A DNA stretch of 64,000 nucleotides from Microglena sp. YARC (GCA_022414725.1 CM039462.1:79063421-79127420); one strand, 5' to 3'. Counted from the first letter of the stretch, positions 1 through 11,029 are shown. Made by a program: numbers and translations. The notes: generated by a model from the letters alone, not told the origin.

Positions 1-2880
1 GAACAAAGCAGTATGTGCCCAAGGCTCCTTATATCCAGTACAAGGCAGTACAAGGCTGATTAAACAACATAAGATTCAAATAACAGCAGGTGTGATTTTA
101 AGTTCCTCGTATCAATACCAAGCAGTTACAAGGCTGTACAATAAGCATAATGAACAAGTAGCAAGCGTCAAGCTCCTTGTATCAGTACAGGCAGTGATAC
201 ACAGACTGTACAACAAGTAAAATGAATCAAATAGTATGCGTCCAAGGTTCTTCCATCAGTATAAGGCAGTACAGGGCTGTACAACAAGCATAAGAACTAA
301 AGCAAGTATGTGCTCAAGGTTCTTCTATCAGTATAAGACAGTTTTTATGATCCTCGTATCAGTAAGTATACGGCTGTTCAACAAGTCGAATGAACAAAGT
401 AAGTATGTGCCCAAGGTTCTTATATGAGTACAAGGCAGTACAAGGCTGTATAAAAGCAGAATGAACAAAGCGGTATGTGCCCAAGGTCCTTGTTACAGTG
501 CAAGGTAATACAAGGCTGCACAATGAGCATAATGAATTAAAGTAGATATGTGCCCAAGGTCCTTTTTTAGTACAAGGTAAAATAAAGCTGTACAACAATT
601 AGAACGCACAAAGCAAATGTGCGCCCAAGGTCCTTGTATCAATATAAGGCGGTTCAAAGCTATACAACAAGCATAATGAATAACGTAGTATACACAAGCT
701 TTTATAATCAGTACAAGGTAGTACAAGGCAGTATAAGGCTGTTTATAACAAGCAGAACGAAACAAAGCAGGTATGTGCCCAAGGCTCTTGTATCAGTACA
801 AGGCGGTACAAGCTTTACTACAAGTAAAACGAACCAATATGGTATGCGCCCAAAGGTTCTTCTATCAGTATAAGGTAGTACAGTAAAATGAATCAAGTGG
901 GGTATGTGCCCAAGGTCCTTGTATCAATATAAGGCAGTTCAAGGCTGTACAACAAGCATAATGAATAAAGTAGGTATACGCAAGGCTCTTGTATCAGTAC
1001 AAGGCGGTACAAGGCTTTACAACAAGTAAAACGAACCAAGTAGGTATGCGCCCAAGGTTCTTCTATCAGTATAAGGTAGTACAGTAAAATGAATCAAGTG
1101 GGTATATGCCCAAGGTCCTTGTATCAATATAAGGCAGTTCAAGGCTGTACAACAAGCATAATGAATAACGTAGGTATACGCAAGGCTTTTGTATCAGTAC
1201 AAGGCAGTACAAGACTGTATAACAAGTTAATTGAATCAAGTAGGTATGCATCCAAGGTTCTTCTATCAGTATAAGGCAGTACAGGGCTGTACAATAAGCA
1301 TAAGAACTAAAGCAAGTATGTGCCCAAGGTTCTTCTATCAGTATAAGACAGTTTTTATTATCCTCGTATCAGTACAAAGCAGTATACGGCTGTATACAAG
1401 TCGAATGAACAAAGTTAAGTATGTGCCCAAGGTCCTTATATGAGTACAAGGCAGTACAAGGCTGTATAACAAGCAGAATGAACAAAGCGGATATGTGCCA
1501 AGGTCCTTGTATTAGTACAAGGTAAAATAAAGCTGTACAACAAGTAGAACGCACAAAGCAAGTGTGCGCCCAAGGTGCTTGTATCAGTATAAGGCAGTTC
1601 AAGGCTGTATAACAAGCAGAATGAACAAAGCAGGTATGTGCCCAAGGTCCTTATATGAGTACAAGGCAGTACAAGGCTGATAACAAGCATAAGATTCAAA
1701 GCAGGTGTGATTTTAAGTTCCTCGTATCAGTACAAGGCAGTACAAGACTGTACAATAAGCATAAGGAACAAAGCAAGTATGCGTCCAAGGTCCTTGTATC
1801 AGTACAAGGTGATACACGGCTTTTACAACAAGTAAAATGAACCAAATAGTATGCGTCCAAGGTTCTTCCATCAGTATAAGGCAGTACAGGGCTGTACAAT
1901 AAAGCATAAGAACTAAAGCAAGTATGTGCTCAAGGTTCTTCTATCAGTATAAGACAGTTTTTATTATCCTCGTATCAGTACAAAGCAGTATACGGCTGTA
2001 TAACAAGTCGAATGAACAAAGTAAGTATGTGCCCAAGTCCTTATATGAGTACAAGGCAGTACAAGGCTGTATAACAAGCAGAATGAACAAAGCGGATATG
2101 TGCCCAAGGTCCTTGTATTAGTACAAGGTAAAATAAAGCTGTACAACAAGTAGAACGCACAAAGCAAGTGTGCGCCCAAGGTGCTTGTATCAATATAAGG
2201 CGGTTCAAGGCTATACAACAAGCTTAATGAATAACGTAGGTTTACACAAGGCTCTTATATCAGTACAAGGCAGTACAAGGCAGTACAAGGCTGTATAACA
2301 AGCAGAACGAGCAAAGCAGATATGTGCCTAAAGTTCTTGTTATAGTATAAGGCAGTACAAGGCTGTACAAGAAGCACAATGCACGAGGAAGGTATGCATC
2401 TAAGGTCCTTGTTATAATACAAGGCAGTACAAGGCTGTACAACAATCAGAACGAACAAAGCAGGTATGTGCCCAAGGTCATGGTATCAGTACTAGGCAGT
2501 ACAAGGCTGTACAACAAGCATAAGATTCAAAGCAGATGTGATTTGAAGTTCCTCGTATCAGTACAAGGCAGTACAAGACTGTACAATAAGCATAAGGAAC
2601 AAAGCAAGTATGCGTCCAAGGTCCTTGTATCAGTACAAGGTGATACACGGCTTTACAACAAGTAAAATGAACCAAATAGGTATGCGTCCAAGGTTCTTCT
2701 ATCAGTATAAGGCAGTACAAGGCTGTTCAAGAAGAACAATGCATGAGAAAAGTATGCATCCAAGGTCCTTGTTACAGTGCAAGGTAGTACGAGGTTGTAC
2801 AACAAGCATTTAAGGAACAAAGCAGGTATGCGCCCAAGATTGTTGTATTAGTACAAGGCAGTAGAAGGTTATACACAGTG
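1..2880. repeat. Satellite A, left block (about 72-bp monomer)
   Basis: Tandem array whose monomers carry the blocks GTATGTGCCCAAGG, CTTGTATCAGTACAAGGC and AAGGCTGTACAACAAGCA. Monomers repeat at about 71-72 bp, with shorter variants mixed in. A marker monomer with a TATACGGCTGT block recurs near 360, 1385 and 1990, so there is higher-order order but less regular than in the right block. Many stop-free stretches are by-products of the repeat and are not genes. The array ends sharply at about 2880, where Helitron-like coding sequence starts. Confidence 0.95.
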
Positions 2881-2883
2881 AAT

Positions 2884-3018
2884 TGTATATGATCGACTCT
2901 CTCCACAATCAACCCATCTTGCTGAACATCCAGGGCCACATTCCCATAACTAGTGTAGTCCAATGAAGCATGGCTAAACCACAATACTTGGGAACTAGGC
3001 CACACTTCCATGAATCTT
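2884..3018 (-). CDS. Helitron gene, putative exon 3 (short)
   Basis: Read leftwards from a CAG/AAG acceptor near 3019, the open frame gives about 45 residues including EVWPSSQVLWFSHASLDY and NVALDVQQDGLIVERVD. It lies between exon 2 and satellite A. A GTGTAT donor-like site falls at about 2879, just where satellite A begins. The frame does not join exon 2 cleanly at the donor I chose, so either one splice site is mis-set or there is an indel. I do not recognise a domain; the assignment rests on position and strand. Confidence 0.4.
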
Positions 3019-3155
3019 GCTGCTGTTGCTGATGATGATAATTTTAATTTATGTAAAGCTAAAACTCAAACTACACTACATACTAAACATTACCTCTACC
3101 CCTATACCAATGGCCATGAACAAGCCCCCCATTTAAAGTTAGAGTATAAACTGAC

Positions 3156-3610
3156 CTGTCGCACTTGGTACATGAGCAAGAGGTATGGTTTCACCAGTGT
3201 CCAGGGTGAAAACAGAGTCTTCATCCGGAAACGAAGGTAGTCTGGAAACGTGAATGTCTTTGAAGGAGTTACATATGACCCTGTGCCATAGGGAAACATA
3301 TAAGGTAGCAGAGCTGACTCCATACTGATCAACTTGTCACTCTGCAGAAGTGCAGTGCCATCTGGTCTCATATACACAGATTTTGTTTGTAAAGTGTTTC
3401 GAAGCTGAATGCTGCCTCCAACATAGACGCCCGATTGACGCCCGATTGTCGCTGACTTAGCACCTGTGTTGGCTCAACATACATCAACGACGATGCTCAT
3501 GATTCTTGGAATGGGGTTTTGTTGCTCCATAGCTGTAGGTCCACGCGCAATGTGCCGTTGTACTATGTGCTGAATAGCACTTTGTGGTAGTATTGGGACA
3601 CCGTTTATGC
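3156..3610 (-). pseudogene. Helitron gene exon 2, Helitron-like N-terminal domain, broken
   Basis: Acceptor TTCTTCAG at 3611-3613 and donor CAG/GTCAG at 3155. The frame joins exon 1 in phase and reads INGVPILPQSAIQHIV, then SVYMRPDGTALL, then ALLPYMFPYGTGSYV, PDYLRFRMKTLFSPW and YLLLMYQVRQ. The pattern of a PYLFPxG-like motif followed by a YLRxRM block is characteristic of the region ahead of the Rep domain in Helitron transposases. An in-frame TGA lies at 3474-3476. It sits between a 4-bp (ATGT) and an 11-bp (GACGCCCGATT) tandem duplication that together restore the frame, so the segment between them is read out of its original frame. This copy cannot be translated intact. Confidence 0.8.
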
Positions 3611-3689
3611 CTGAAGAAAAAAGAAGAAAATGGATTATAAGTAGAAGTGGTAAAACATTATAGCTTATACATTTTTATTTATTTTAGCA

Positions 3690-3960
3690 AAACAGAATTT
3701 GTACATGTATTTAAACTATCTGCATAAATAATCATACGTGGTTTGACGAAATCAGCTAGACAAGAAAGCGGCCTAAAAAATGTTATATGTAATAAAATAA
3801 AACCAGCTGTACATGGAAGCTACGCAAAAGGTAATATACACGATCAGATGAAATTATTTAGGCAACGGAACTCCCCAGAAGCTAGTATATATCATAAATT
3901 AAACCAGCTAGGCAAAAGAAACAACCTAGAAGCTGATAAATATAATGTGATCAGGTAAAA
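3690..3960. repeat. Satellite B, fragment left of the LINE
   Basis: Degenerate tandem units of roughly 55-70 bp with the blocks GATCAGATGAAAT, CAGCTAGGCAA and CTAGAAGCT. The same family resumes directly after the LINE and reappears at 10030-10320 and 11030-11800. Confidence 0.75.
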
Positions 3961-3989
3961 TTGGCCAAGCAAACAAACACCGCGACCTC

Positions 3990-4320
3990 CTGCAAGACAT
4001 CGCCATCCACATTATCAACAGACACAACGCTGCTGCTACCACACGCCTGCTTAAGGTCCGATCTCACTCAGGAATCATAGGGAATGACGAGGCAGACACG
4101 CTCGCGAAAGAAGCGACGACAGGAGACAATGTAATTGGGCCAGTTAAAACAGGGGAACATGCGCACCTCAATATGCATTGGCCGTCTGTCCAGCCCCCCA
4201 AATCTATTAATGGGGACCAGCCCCCCCGGCACCGGCCAACAATCTCACCAAGGGTATCAAGGCTAACCTCCCCACCCCCCTGCACACCGGGCATGCCAAC
4301 ACACGGGCGTATACTCCTCC
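3990..4320 (+). pseudogene. LINE RNase H C-terminal fragment
   Basis: The frame through 4053-4110 reads KVRSHSGIIGNDEADTLAKEA, matching the last conserved block of retroelement RNase H (H-x-GI-x-GNE-x-AD). The upstream RNase H and reverse transcriptase are missing because of the 5' truncation. The reading frame differs from that of the downstream ORF, so at least one frameshift lies between about 4110 and 4320. Non-functional remnant. Confidence 0.75.
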
Positions 4321-5121
4321 ATGTGGGAGCAAGCCAACCCCTTCCTCCTCCCTCAGGCTAGTAATCGTTTCTGGCAATCCACCGACATGAAATGGTGGCA
4401 AAAAATACAAATCCACAAGGCTCGGTGGGGACGCTTATGGACTAGGAAATTGGCGTACAGATACAAACGCCCCTATGGTACTAGCACTAGCCCCCCCTCT
4501 GATGATAACTGCCCTCTTTGTTGCAAAGCACAGGACGGAGCTGGCCATATTCTTGCTGGGTGCAGCCACCCTGTCTTCAAAGGAATGTATATCAACAGAC
4601 ATAATAAGGCGGTCCAACTCATCAAAAAGGCAGTAGCCAAAGGAGCTCTGGGGGCTCTCCCCATGTACATGGATGCAGGCACTTGTGAAGCGTCCTCCGA
4701 CATTCCCACAAGACCCCCAGCTACCCTCAAACCCCCTGATCTTCCCCAAGCCACATGGGATAAATACAGGCCTGATCTCCTCCTCATTGACGACGAATCC
4801 AAACCAAGAAAAGCCTACCTAGTTGAACTGGGCTACTGCTCAGACACTAACCACCAAATCAAATTCCAGGAAAAGAGCGTTCAGCATAAGGAGCTCCAAC
4901 GTATCCTTCAACAACAAGGATTCCTTGTACACTACCTAGTTTTCACCATAGGTACCACTGGTACCATACCAGTCCCAACTATTACCAATCTCTCCACCTT
5001 AGGGATCAGTCGCGAACACGTAGACAAACTCATCTCTAAGCTGCACAGAGAATCTACCGCCTCCTGTACCAGCATTCTTGCCACACGTTGCATGAAGGAG
5101 TCCCTCCCGCCTGGAGGGTGA
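4321..5121 (+). pseudogene. LINE C-terminal zinc-knuckle and nuclease-like domain
   Basis: A 266-residue open frame. Near residue 60 it has CPLCCKAQDGAGHILAGC, a C-x2-C-x8-H-x4-C motif typical of LINE C-termini. About 90 residues further is YRPDLLLID followed by KAYLVELGYCSDT and K-rich sequence. The spacing of RPD and (V)E-L-G resembles the PD-(D/E)xK core of restriction-like endonucleases found at the C-terminus of some LINEs. It ends at TGA just before the 3'UTR. The first ATG is internal to the original polyprotein, not a real start. The zinc motif is clear; the nuclease assignment is by motif spacing only. Confidence 0.75.
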
Positions 5122-5228
5122 CACTTACTATGTCTGCCATGGTGACTTTCCCCAGCTGCGGCGTACGGGAGGGTCCCCTTAACACCACGCCCCTCCAGGC
5201 ATTTTTTTTTTTTTTTTGGCCAAGCAAA

Positions 5229-6185
5229 GAAAGCTACTTAAAAGCTGCTATTTATAATAAAATGAATGCAGTCAAACAGGAAAGTTGCAAAGAAACTTTT
5301 AAATGTGATCATATGAAAGTACTTAGGTTAAACAGAGAACCTACACAGATGTTACTAACTGTAATCAGATGAAATCACTTAGGTACCAGAGCTGCTTAGA
5401 CATTGACACATGTGATGAGATGAAATTGGCCAAACAAAGGAAACTACCTAGAAGCTGCTATTTATAATTAAATGAAACCAGTCAGACAGGGAAGTTGCGT
5501 AGAAGCAACTTTATGTGATCAGATGAAATTATTCAGGCAGAGAAGCTACCTAGAAGCTTCTAAATACCATTAAATAAAATCAGTTAAACAGAGAAGGTAC
5601 ATAGAAGTTGGTAACTGTGATCAGATGAAATCACTTAGGCATCAGAGCTGCTTAGACATTGTCACATGTGATCATATGAAATTAGATAAACAAAGCAAGC
5701 TACCCAGAAGTTGCTATTTATAACAAAACAAAATCAACCAGACAAAGAAGCTGTGCAAAAAAGTTGCTTAGAAGCTACTGTATATCATAAATAAAATCAT
5801 TTAGACAGTGAAGCTGCGTAGAAGCTATTGTATATGATCAGATGAAATCACTCAGGTACAGGAGCTGTATAGACACTACAACATGTGATCAGATGAAATT
5901 GACCAAACAAAGGAAACTACCTAAAAGCTGCTATTTATAATCAAATGAAACCAGCCAGATAGGGAAGCTGCGTAGAAGCAACTTTATGCAATCAGATGAA
6001 ATTATTCAGGCAGAGAAGCTACCTAGAAGCTAAAAGCTTATAAATACCATTAAATAAAGTCAGTTAAACAGAAAAGCTACATAGAAGTTACTAATTGTGA
6101 TCAGATGAAATCACTCAGGCACCAGAGCTACATAAAAGCTACTAAATGTGATCAGATGAAATTGGATAAGCAAGGAAAGAAAACA
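5229..6185. repeat. Satellite B, main block in Helitron intron 1
   Basis: About fifteen degenerate units with the recurring blocks GTGATCAGATGAAAT, AGACAGGGAAGCT and TAGAAGCT, spaced about 55-75 bp. A longer super-period is visible: the phrase GATCAGATGAAATCACT(C/T)AGG recurs near 5360, 5620, 5840 and 6100, roughly every 240-260 bp. Confidence 0.85.
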
Positions 6186-6208
6186 ATAATTTACGTGATT
6201 GATTTGAT

Positions 6209-6290
6209 ATGTACTATATTACACGTTAGCTAAAGATAAAATGTTTATGATGTACTATATTACACGTTAGCTAAAGATAAAATGTTTATG
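6209..6290. repeat. Perfect 41-bp tandem duplication
   Basis: The segment beginning ATGTACTATATTACACGTTA occurs at 6209-6249 and again at 6250-6290 without a mismatch, so the duplication is recent. It lies just inside the intron, beside the exon 1 donor. Confidence 0.9.
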
Positions 6291-6314
6291 ATAGGTTATT
6301 GTTTTCCTACATAC

Positions 6315-7734
6315 CTGGTCGTTCCATCATCGTCGTGTACGCTTGAAGCAAGGGGTTGGTGCTCAAATTATACTGAAGGAGCAGCTGCAACGACTCAGGT
6401 GTGCTTTCCCCATCTTTTCCCCAAGAGACGACAGGTGCATTGATCATCGGCATCTTCTCCAGAGATCCTGTTGTGAAGCCCATCCATCTTTTGCTGAAAG
6501 ACACATGAACATCTATCACTGACAACCGAAGAAGATCCTCTGGCTCAGTAGACAAGAGGGCTGTCACGTAGGCAGGCTCATAAAAGATGACATGCTCGGC
6601 ATGTTTTCTTTTGTCGCTGACACTTGCAGGGCATAGCCACCAGTTACCATCACTGTTCACAGTTTTGCTCTCCATGTAAATGAAAGACAAAGCATAAGGT
6701 GGAGGCGTCCGCACATCTGGAGGCACACTTTTGTACTCATGGAAAGATGGAGGCCCTCCCAAATGGCATACTCCACATATTGCACAACATACCATACTGT
6801 CAAAGAATTTGGCACATCTGCTGGTGAATGAAGATAGCATTCGAGGAAGCCGATTCCAGGACCCGACGTGCTCAAGAAATGTGGCAGCACTCAACTGTCT
6901 GGGGCACTCCAATGTATGCACTACTCTCTCCACTACTCTCTCCACTGTCCTCGAAAGGTTGTGAGCTGGATTGGCAGGCTCGCCAGCCAACCTACGCGCT
7001 GCTTCATCCGTTGTCCTCGAGAGGTCATATATTGGATTGTCAGGCTCGCCATTTAATCTGCGCGCTGCTCTATCCGCTGTCCTGGAACGGTTGTGGGTTG
7101 GATTGGCAGGCTCGCCAGCCAACCTGCGCGCTGCTTCATCCGCTGTTCTGGAGCGGTCATAGACTGGATTGGCAGGCTCGCCAGCCAACCTGCGCGCTGC
7201 CCTATCTAAGGTTCTGGGAAGATGGTAGACTGGATTGGCAGGTTCGCCAGCCAATCTGCGTGCTGCTGTATCTGTTGTCCTGGAGCGATTGTGGGCTGGA
7301 TTGGCAGGCTCGCCAGCCAACCTACGTGCTGCTTCATCCGCTGTCCTGGAGCGATTGTGGGCTGGATTGGCAGGCTCGCCAGCCAACCTGCGCGCTGCTC
7401 TGTCCGCTGTCCTGGAGCGATTGTGGGCTGGATTGGCAGGCTCGCCAGCCATCCTACGCGCTGCTCTGTCCGCTGTCCTGGAGCGATTGTGGGCTGGATT
7501 GGCAGGCTCACCAGCCAACCTGCGCGCTGCTCTGTCCGCTGTCCTCCCTGCATTCCTGTTTTTTGTATTCTTGGAACGCTTTACCGAAGGCGCTGGCAAA
7601 TGGTGATATGGACAGGGGCTTTCCAAGTTGATGGGGCAGTGTGCCGCACAACAACCACGCGTTGTACAATGATGAGCGGTCGAGGCAGTCAGCGACTGCG
7701 CACAACCCTCAAATGAACAACGAACGTCGGTCAT
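6315..7734 (-). CDS. Helitron gene exon 1: Cys/His cluster, 22-residue repeats
   Basis: An open frame of about 473 codons from ATG 7734 to a consensus donor (CAG/GTATGT). Residues 5-45 form a Cys/His-rich cluster (C-x4-C, HHC, CC, HC, C-x-YHH) that could bind zinc. Residues about 63-265 are nine tandem copies of RTADRAARRLAGEPANPAHN(RS), highly charged and probably helical. Arg-rich repeats of this general kind precede the Rep domain in some eukaryotic Helitron proteins. Further on are a second Cys cluster (CCAICGVC) and a conserved-looking block ending in YTTMMERP that splices in frame to exon 2. The first ATG is taken as start because the frame is closed upstream. The frame on the opposite strand is open only because of the repeats. 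Confidence 0.75.
6955..7550 (-). repeat. In-frame 66-bp coding minisatellite
   Basis: Nine 66-bp units within exon 1, each encoding 22 residues. Units differ mostly at the residue after RTxD (R, E or T) and in the terminal HN/YD/YH block. All length differences keep the frame, which argues for past selection on the protein. Confidence 0.9.
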
Positions 7735-7904
7735 ACGACATCATAGGACATAAACGAACAACGAGCATCAGCTATGCGCTAACTACTATCGATAAAAGGC
7801 TGATTTTAACATCATATCACGTGGATTATGTGAAGATTCCTCCAGGTAGACGTTTCTGGAAGATTAAGCAGAGGCACACATCGAAGCCAGGGTTTCCGAG
7901 GTTG
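7735..7904 (-). other. Upstream of Helitron exon 1
   Basis: Unique sequence before the Helitron start. It probably holds the promoter and the 5' end of the element, but I could not identify a Helitron 5' terminus or a clear TATA box. Confidence 0.3.
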
Positions 7905-9880
7905 CGCGCAACGCCGGCTGGCGTATCCCGAACGCCGAACCCTTAGGGTTAACTTGTCCTACTCCTCCTCCTCCCCCGCCTCCGCCTCCGGCAGTACGCC
8001 TGCCGTACTGGGTTTGCTCCTTAATACGGGGGCGGTAACCAGAATGCCGCCCCCGTCCCTCCCTGGGTCTGCGCGGGTCTGTGGGTCTGTGGTTGGTCTC
8101 GGTCTCGGACCTCGGTCTCGACCTGCGTCTCGGTCTCGGACCTGGGTCTTGGTCTCGGACCTGGGTCTCGGTCTCGGACCTGGGTCTCGACCTTGGTCTC
8201 GGACCTGGGTCTCGGTCACGGACCTCGGTCTCGATCTCGGACCTGGGTCTCGGACCTCGGTCTCGGTCACGGACCTCGGTCTCGACCTGCGTCTCGGTCG
8301 GTCTCGGTCTCGGACCTGCGTCTCGGTCTCGATCTCGGACCTCGGACCAGAATGCCGCCCCATGCCCCCCATAGGGTCCCTTGTGGGGTCTGCGCGGGTC
8401 TGTGGTCTCGGACCTGGGTCTCGATCTCGGACCTAGGTCTCGATCTCGGTCTGGGTCTCGATCTCGGACCTGGGTCTCGGACCTGGGTCTGGGTCTCGGT
8501 CTCGGTCTGGGTCTCGATCTCGGACCTGGGTCTCGGTCTTGGTCTGGGTATCGGACCTTGGTCTCGGTCACGGACCTGGGTCTCGGACCTCGGTCTCGAT
8601 CTCGGTCTGGACCTCGATCTCGGTCTCGGTCTCGGTCACGTACCTGGACCTCGGTCTCGGTCTTGGACCTCGGTCTCGGACCTCGGTCTCGATCTCGGTC
8701 TGGACCTCGATCTCGGTCTCGGTCTCGGTCACGGACCTGGGTCTCGGACCTCGGTCTCGGTCTTGGACCTCGGTCTCGGACCTCGGTCTTGGTCTTGGAC
8801 CTCGGTCTACGTCTCGGTCTCGACCTGCGTCTCGGTCTCGGACCTGGGTCTCGGTCTCGAGCTCGGTCTCGGACCTGGGTCTCGACCTCGGTCTCGCACC
8901 TCGGCCTCGGTCCCGAGCCCCTGAGTCACGCGCAACGCCGGCTGGCGTGTCCCGAGGGCCCTCCGAACGCCGAACCCTAAGGGCTAACTTGTCCTCCTCC
9001 TCCTCCTCCGCCTCCTCCCCCGGCAGTACGCCTGCCGTACTGGGTTTGCTCCCTAATACGGGGGCGGTAACCAGAATGCCGCCCCCTGCCCCCCCTTGGG
9101 GTCCCCTGTGACGTCTGCGCGGGTCTGAGGGTCTGTGGTTGGTATCGGTCTCGGACCTGGGTCTCGGTCTCGGACCTCGGTCTCAATCTCGGTCTGGGTC
9201 TCGGACCTCGGTCTCGGTCACGGACCTGGGTCTCGATCTCGATCTGGGTCTCGATCTCGGACCTGGGTCTCGGTCTCGATCTCGGTCTCGGACCTCGGTC
9301 TGGGTCTCGGACCTCGGTCTCGGTCTCGATCTCGGTCTCGGACGTGGACCTCGGACCTCGGTCTCGCACCTCGGTCTCGATCTCAGACCTCGGTCTCTGA
9401 CCTTGGTCTTGCACCTCGACCTCGGTCTCGGACCTGGGTCTCGATCTCGGACCTCGGTCTCGGTCACGGACATGGGTCTCGATCTCGGTCTGGGTCTCGG
9501 ACCTCGGTCTCGGTCACGGACCTTGGTCTCGGTCACGGACCTCGGTCTCGACGTGCGTCTGGGTCTCGGACCTGGATATCGGTCTCGATCTCGGATCTCG
9601 GACCTGGGTCTCGACCTCGGTCTCGCACCTCGGTCTCGGTCTCGGACCTCGGTCTCGGTCCCGAGCAGCTGAGTCACGCGCAACGCCGGCTGGCGTATCC
9701 CGAAGGCCCTCCTAAACGCCGAACCCTTAGGGCTAACTTGTCCTCCTCCTCCTCCTCCTCCTCCTCATCCGCCTCCTCCGGCAGTACGCCTGCCGTACTG
9801 GGTTTGCTCCCTAATACGGGGGCGGTAACCAGATTGCCGCCCCCGTCCCTCCTTGGGTCCCCTGCGGGGTCTGCGCGGGC
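7905..9880. repeat. Compound tandem repeat: GC-rich header plus hexamer array, three copies
   Basis: A header of about 180-200 bp (GCAACGCCGGCTGGCGT, then CGAACCCTTAGGG, a TCC run, GGCAGTACGCCTGCCGTACT and AATACGGGGGCGGTAACC) occurs at about 7905, 8927 and 9672. Between headers are arrays of the hexamers GGTCTC, GGACCT and GGTCAC (about 8088-8345, 8395-8925, 9131-9665). The period is about 1.02 kb, then 0.75 kb. The header includes the short palindrome AGTACGCCTGCCGTACT. Long Arg/Ser- or Gly/Leu-rich open frames across the hexamers are by-products. Confidence 0.9.
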
Positions 9881-10029
9881 GCGGGAATGCGGGGGCGCGG
9901 GCGCGGGCGCGGGATTGTGGTCTTCGCAGATAGGGAGAAGGCCGAAATTCTGGAGCATAGAACTGTAGGACCTAATGGATATAACATAACCAAAGGGGAA
10001 CCTTTGAAGTGCTCAAGATATTGGGCTAT
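9881..10029. other. GC-rich tail and short unique segment
   Basis: A short (GGGCGC)n run at about 9885-9915, then unique sequence with no recognisable feature. Confidence 0.4.
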
Positions 10030-10325
10030 ACAGAAACATTAAAAGGTAGTTTGATTGGTTTTATCTGATCACATGTTAAAGCTTCTAGGCAGCTTCCCTG
10101 CTTGGTTGGTTTCAGTTGAGTATATGTAATAGGATTCAAGCAGTTTGCTTGACTAGCTAGTCTTATTTGAATACTTTCATGAACGTTTAGGTAGTTTTTT
10201 AATGTTGATTTCATCTAATTATGTGCAATTGTTTCTAGGTACCGGTAGCTTCCCTTGTTTGGTTGGTTTAAGTTGAGATAAACAATGGCATTTGCTCAGT
10301 TGTAATAAATGATATGTAATGACAG
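10030..10325. repeat. Satellite B fragment, inverted orientation
   Basis: Blocks such as TTTTATCTGATCACAT, CTTCTAGGCAGCTTCC and TCTAGGTA are reverse complements of satellite B units in intron 1, diverged. Confidence 0.65.
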
Positions 10326-10339
10326 TCGATCGACTTATT

Positions 10340-10965
10340 TCTTTGTCTAGTTTCGGTACTAGTCTTTGTCTCGGTCTTCGTCTCGGTCTTGGTCTTTGTC
10401 TTGGTGTTAGTCTGGATCTTGGTCTGGGTGATGGTCTTGCTCGATCTTGAGTCATAGGCTATGGGTAATGTTGGCTGGCGTCGCTTGAAGGCGCGCTAGA
10501 ATGTCGAATTCTTAGGTTTTTTGTTTGTCTTTCTTATTTTTCTTCTCCGCCGGCTATATTTGATTTTGGCTATCAACGTGAAAAACCTTATAATTTAGTA
10601 ACTTGCATTAAAGCAGATCCTATCAAGAGCTAGGTACTATTGATATTTACAATGGATGTTTATGAGATGTAGAACCCTGGGTCTTGGTATAGATCTGGGT
10701 CCTGGTATCGGTCTCTATCTGGGTCTGGGTCTTTGCCTCTGTCTTGGTCACGGTCTCGGTCTTTGTTTCGATCTTGGTCTTTGTCTTAGTCTTTGGTCTG
10801 GGTCTTGGTCATAGTCAGGGTCTTGGTCTTGGTCTTGAGCTGCAGGCTATGGCAATACCAGTTGGTGTTATTTAACAGCGCCCTGGATTGTTGAACTCTT
10901 AGGGTTTGTGTGACTCTTACTTATTTTCCTACCTCACCAGCAGTATGTTTGGCATTTACTTGGGT
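10340..10965. repeat. Two decayed relics of the header plus hexamer unit
   Basis: 10340-10560 and 10680-10965 each hold GGTCTT/GGTCTG-type hexamers followed by a header-like phrase. AATGTTGGCTGGCGT and AATACCAGTTGGTGTT stand where the intact copies have AACGCCGGCTGGCGT. Likewise GAATTCTTAGG and GAACTCTTAGGG replace GAACCCTTAGGG. Most changes are C to T on the plus strand. Confidence 0.65.
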
Positions 10966-11029
10966 ACCAGGGTACTATTGGCATATACGATGGATTTTAT
11001 TCTAACTTCATTAATTGAGTAAGGCAGTT

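Larger units (their letters stand above)
3961..5228 (+). mobile_element. 5'-truncated LINE with 13-bp target-site duplication
   Basis: The direct repeat TTGGCCAAGCAAA occurs at 3961-3973 and 5216-5228 and encloses the element. The intact target unit is seen nearby in satellite B at about 5415 (TTGGCCAAACAAA). Only the 3' end of the element is present: an RNase H tail, a CCHC-type zinc motif, a nuclease-like domain, a short 3'UTR and a homopolymer tail. The tail reads T (5202-5215) on the coding strand rather than A, which is unusual. Target-primed insertion with 5' truncation explains the structure. Confidence 0.85.
3611..6314 (-). other. Helitron intron 1 (holds satellite B, a LINE and a 41-bp duplication)
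   Basis: The donor at 6314 (CAG/GTATGT) and acceptor at 3611 bracket 2.7 kb without Helitron coding sequence. It holds satellite B on both sides of a truncated LINE and a perfect two-copy 41-bp tandem duplication. About 3620-3690 is AT-rich sequence with nothing recognisable. Confidence 0.7.

Noticed and set aside
236..2813. Many 60-90-codon open frames rich in YQYK and CTALY
   Set aside because: They recur with every satellite monomer on both strands and have no start, splice or conservation signal apart from the repeat.
6828..7631. Plus-strand frames of 267 and 164 codons opposite Helitron exon 1
   Set aside because: They exist only because 66-bp units are a multiple of three; the minus strand has Helitron context and splice sites.
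8000..9968. Arg/Ser- and Leu/Gly-rich frames up to 277 codons
   Set aside because: They are translations of the hexamer arrays in all frames, with no unique protein content.
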